Positions 63,299 through 64,000 of a stretch of 64,000 bases of DNA are shown piece by piece (the first letter of the stretch is position 1; each line of letters opens with the position of its first letter). A program made the position numbers and the translations under genes. A model generated the notes under the pieces. It made no database searches and had not been told where the DNA came from. It worked only from the letters and a program-made list of their open reading frames with translations. This DNA comes from Gammaproteobacteria bacterium (GTDB lineage Bacteria; Pseudomonadota; Gammaproteobacteria; GRL18): assembly GCA_016744995.1 (NCBI GenBank), contig JADGDG010000001.1, forward strand, positions 474,011-538,010, given 5' to 3'.

Positions 63299-63586
63299 TA
63301 GGGAGTTTTCCAGATTAATGATTTATAAAAAGCTTACTTTATTAATAGTTGAAAAAATTAAATGCTTCAAGAAAGGTTTGTTGAATTCAGACTGGATAGA
63401 ACAGAATAATACATAAAAAATAACATTTGTAGGATTAGCTTTACACCCATACAGTCTTATAGCAATGAGCATCAATCCATAAATGGAATAAATATAAGGC
63501 GCATTTATTCAACTCTTATCAAATAGAAGTGTAACTATTTCAGCAAACCACACCGTACTGGCTAACCATCAAAGAGTAAAAATTTG
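63299..63586. other. 288-bp AT-rich gap between response regulator and hydrolase
   Basis: No clear promoter, hairpin or RNA motif. A 49-codon open frame on the minus strand (63323-63472) lacks a ribosome site and was not accepted. Confidence 0.4.
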
Positions 63587-64000
63587 TTACTTAGAAGTGC
63601 TTGTCTCTGGCAACAAAAGGGCATCTTTGACAAAATCAATCAACAAATGAGCATTACTTTCAAGCTTCTCTATTGAGCCATGATCAGCACCATCAACAGA
63701 CAAAAAATAACCATTGCTATTATTATTCTGAATCGCATAAGCATCTTCTATTGGTACTGTTTTGTCATCTGTACCATGTACCAGCAATGTCGGGATTGTT
63801 ATTTTTTTTATGGTATTAACCGGCGCAATTTCATCAAATTTGTGGCCTATAACCCACTGAATATATGCATTCAAAAAACAAATAAGATAAGCTGGCAATT
63901 TAAAATCCTGAAAATATCGGGTCATCAGCCATTGAGGGCTTCCAAATGCTGAAAGACTAATCACAGCTGACACATCATTTCGCCTTGATGCTGCATATAA
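63587..64000 (-). CDS. Alpha/beta hydrolase, C-terminal part (cut by window edge)
   Basis: The frame is open to the last base (L-Y-A-A-S-R-R-N-D-V before SAVISLSAFGSP), so the gene continues beyond 64000 and the GTG at 63973 is not its start. The visible part has the acidic residue in LLVHGTDDKTVPIEDA and the catalytic His in DGADHGSIEKL, both typical of the S9/dienelactone-hydrolase-like superfamily. The nucleophile elbow lies outside the window. Substrate unknown. Confidence 0.85.
   Translation of the reverse strand, partial: LYAASRRNDVSAVISLSAFGSPQWLMTRYFQDFKLPAYLICFLNAYIQWVIGHKFDEIAPVNTIKKITIPTLLVHGTDDKTVPIEDAYAIQNNNSNGYFLSVDGADHGSIEKLESNAHLLIDFVKDALLLPETSTSK

Noticed and set aside
63323..63472. 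A 49-codon minus-strand frame in the gap before the hydrolase
   Set aside because: No ribosome site, no recognisable composition or motif; chance frame in AT-rich DNA.
1..64000. CRISPR arrays, tRNA or rRNA genes, prophage or intact insertion sequences
   Set aside because: No regularly spaced direct repeats, no cloverleaf or rRNA signatures, and no transposase, integrase or phage gene were seen.

Overview
The window is one contiguous stretch of a moderately AT-rich gammaproteobacterial chromosome. The placement rests on gene content and order: a ccoNOQP/ccoGHI cluster, a bioB-F-H-C-D operon, the yibN-grxC-secB-gpsA block diverging from gpmI-envC-ctpA-yibQ, hemD-hemX-hemY, and OxyR/Fur-type controls. 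The respiratory genes (cbb3 oxidase, octaheme cytochrome c with a b561-type partner, 4-Cys FNR-like regulator) suggest an aquatic bacterium living across low-oxygen gradients. I cannot name the genus. No tRNA, rRNA, CRISPR array, prophage or intact insertion sequence was seen.

Layout. 1-8161 (minus): cbb3 oxidase structural genes ccoN-O-Q-P plus a 38-residue membrane protein, closed by a strong terminator; maturation genes ccoG, ccoH and ccoI (cut by the window edge); upstream, an FNR-like regulator and a membrane-anchored unknown. 8326-14131 (minus): biotin operon from a promoter overlapped by a perfect inverted repeat, interrupted between bioB and bioF by a 493-bp palindromic element made of two inverted, structurally covarying halves. 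14188-20249: a penicillin-acylase-like hydrolase, comF (apparently a non-standard start codon), an SDR protein, moaA, and an unknown gene behind an FNR-type site. 20610-25241 (minus): b561-type cytochrome, octaheme cytochrome c and a NIT-domain chemoreceptor. 25382-28311: katA behind an OxyR site, a 51-residue membrane protein, and convergent oxyR. 28544-35512: a secreted beta-helix protein, then (minus) a CheX-like protein, trmL, murI, gpsA with an intragenic hexapeptide expansion, secB, trxC, grxC, a rhodanese and an ArsR-family regulator with the cysteine spacing of persulfide sensors. 35888-41579 (plus): gpmI, envC, ctpA, a YibQ-like deacetylase and a DJ-1 protein.

41687-46969 (plus): a Fur-controlled cassette of imelysin, di-heme DUF1111 protein, second imelysin and Tat-exported DUF1513 protein, probably periplasmic iron handling. 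47193-53303: a giant three-receptor-domain hybrid kinase followed by an HD-GYP response regulator. 53385-64000: a cupredoxin, a HugZ-like protein, a ROK kinase, a DUF5610 protein, a ferredoxin-flavin reductase, hemY-hemX-hemD, a thioredoxin-like protein, a response regulator with an unfamiliar output region, and the end of an alpha/beta hydrolase.

The least explained items are the double palindrome inside the biotin operon, the FNR-like regulator whose recognition helix looks CRP-like and which lies beside a perfect TGTGA-N6-TCACA site upstream of the oxidase operon, the hexapeptide expansion in GpsA, and the Fur-controlled imelysin cassette.
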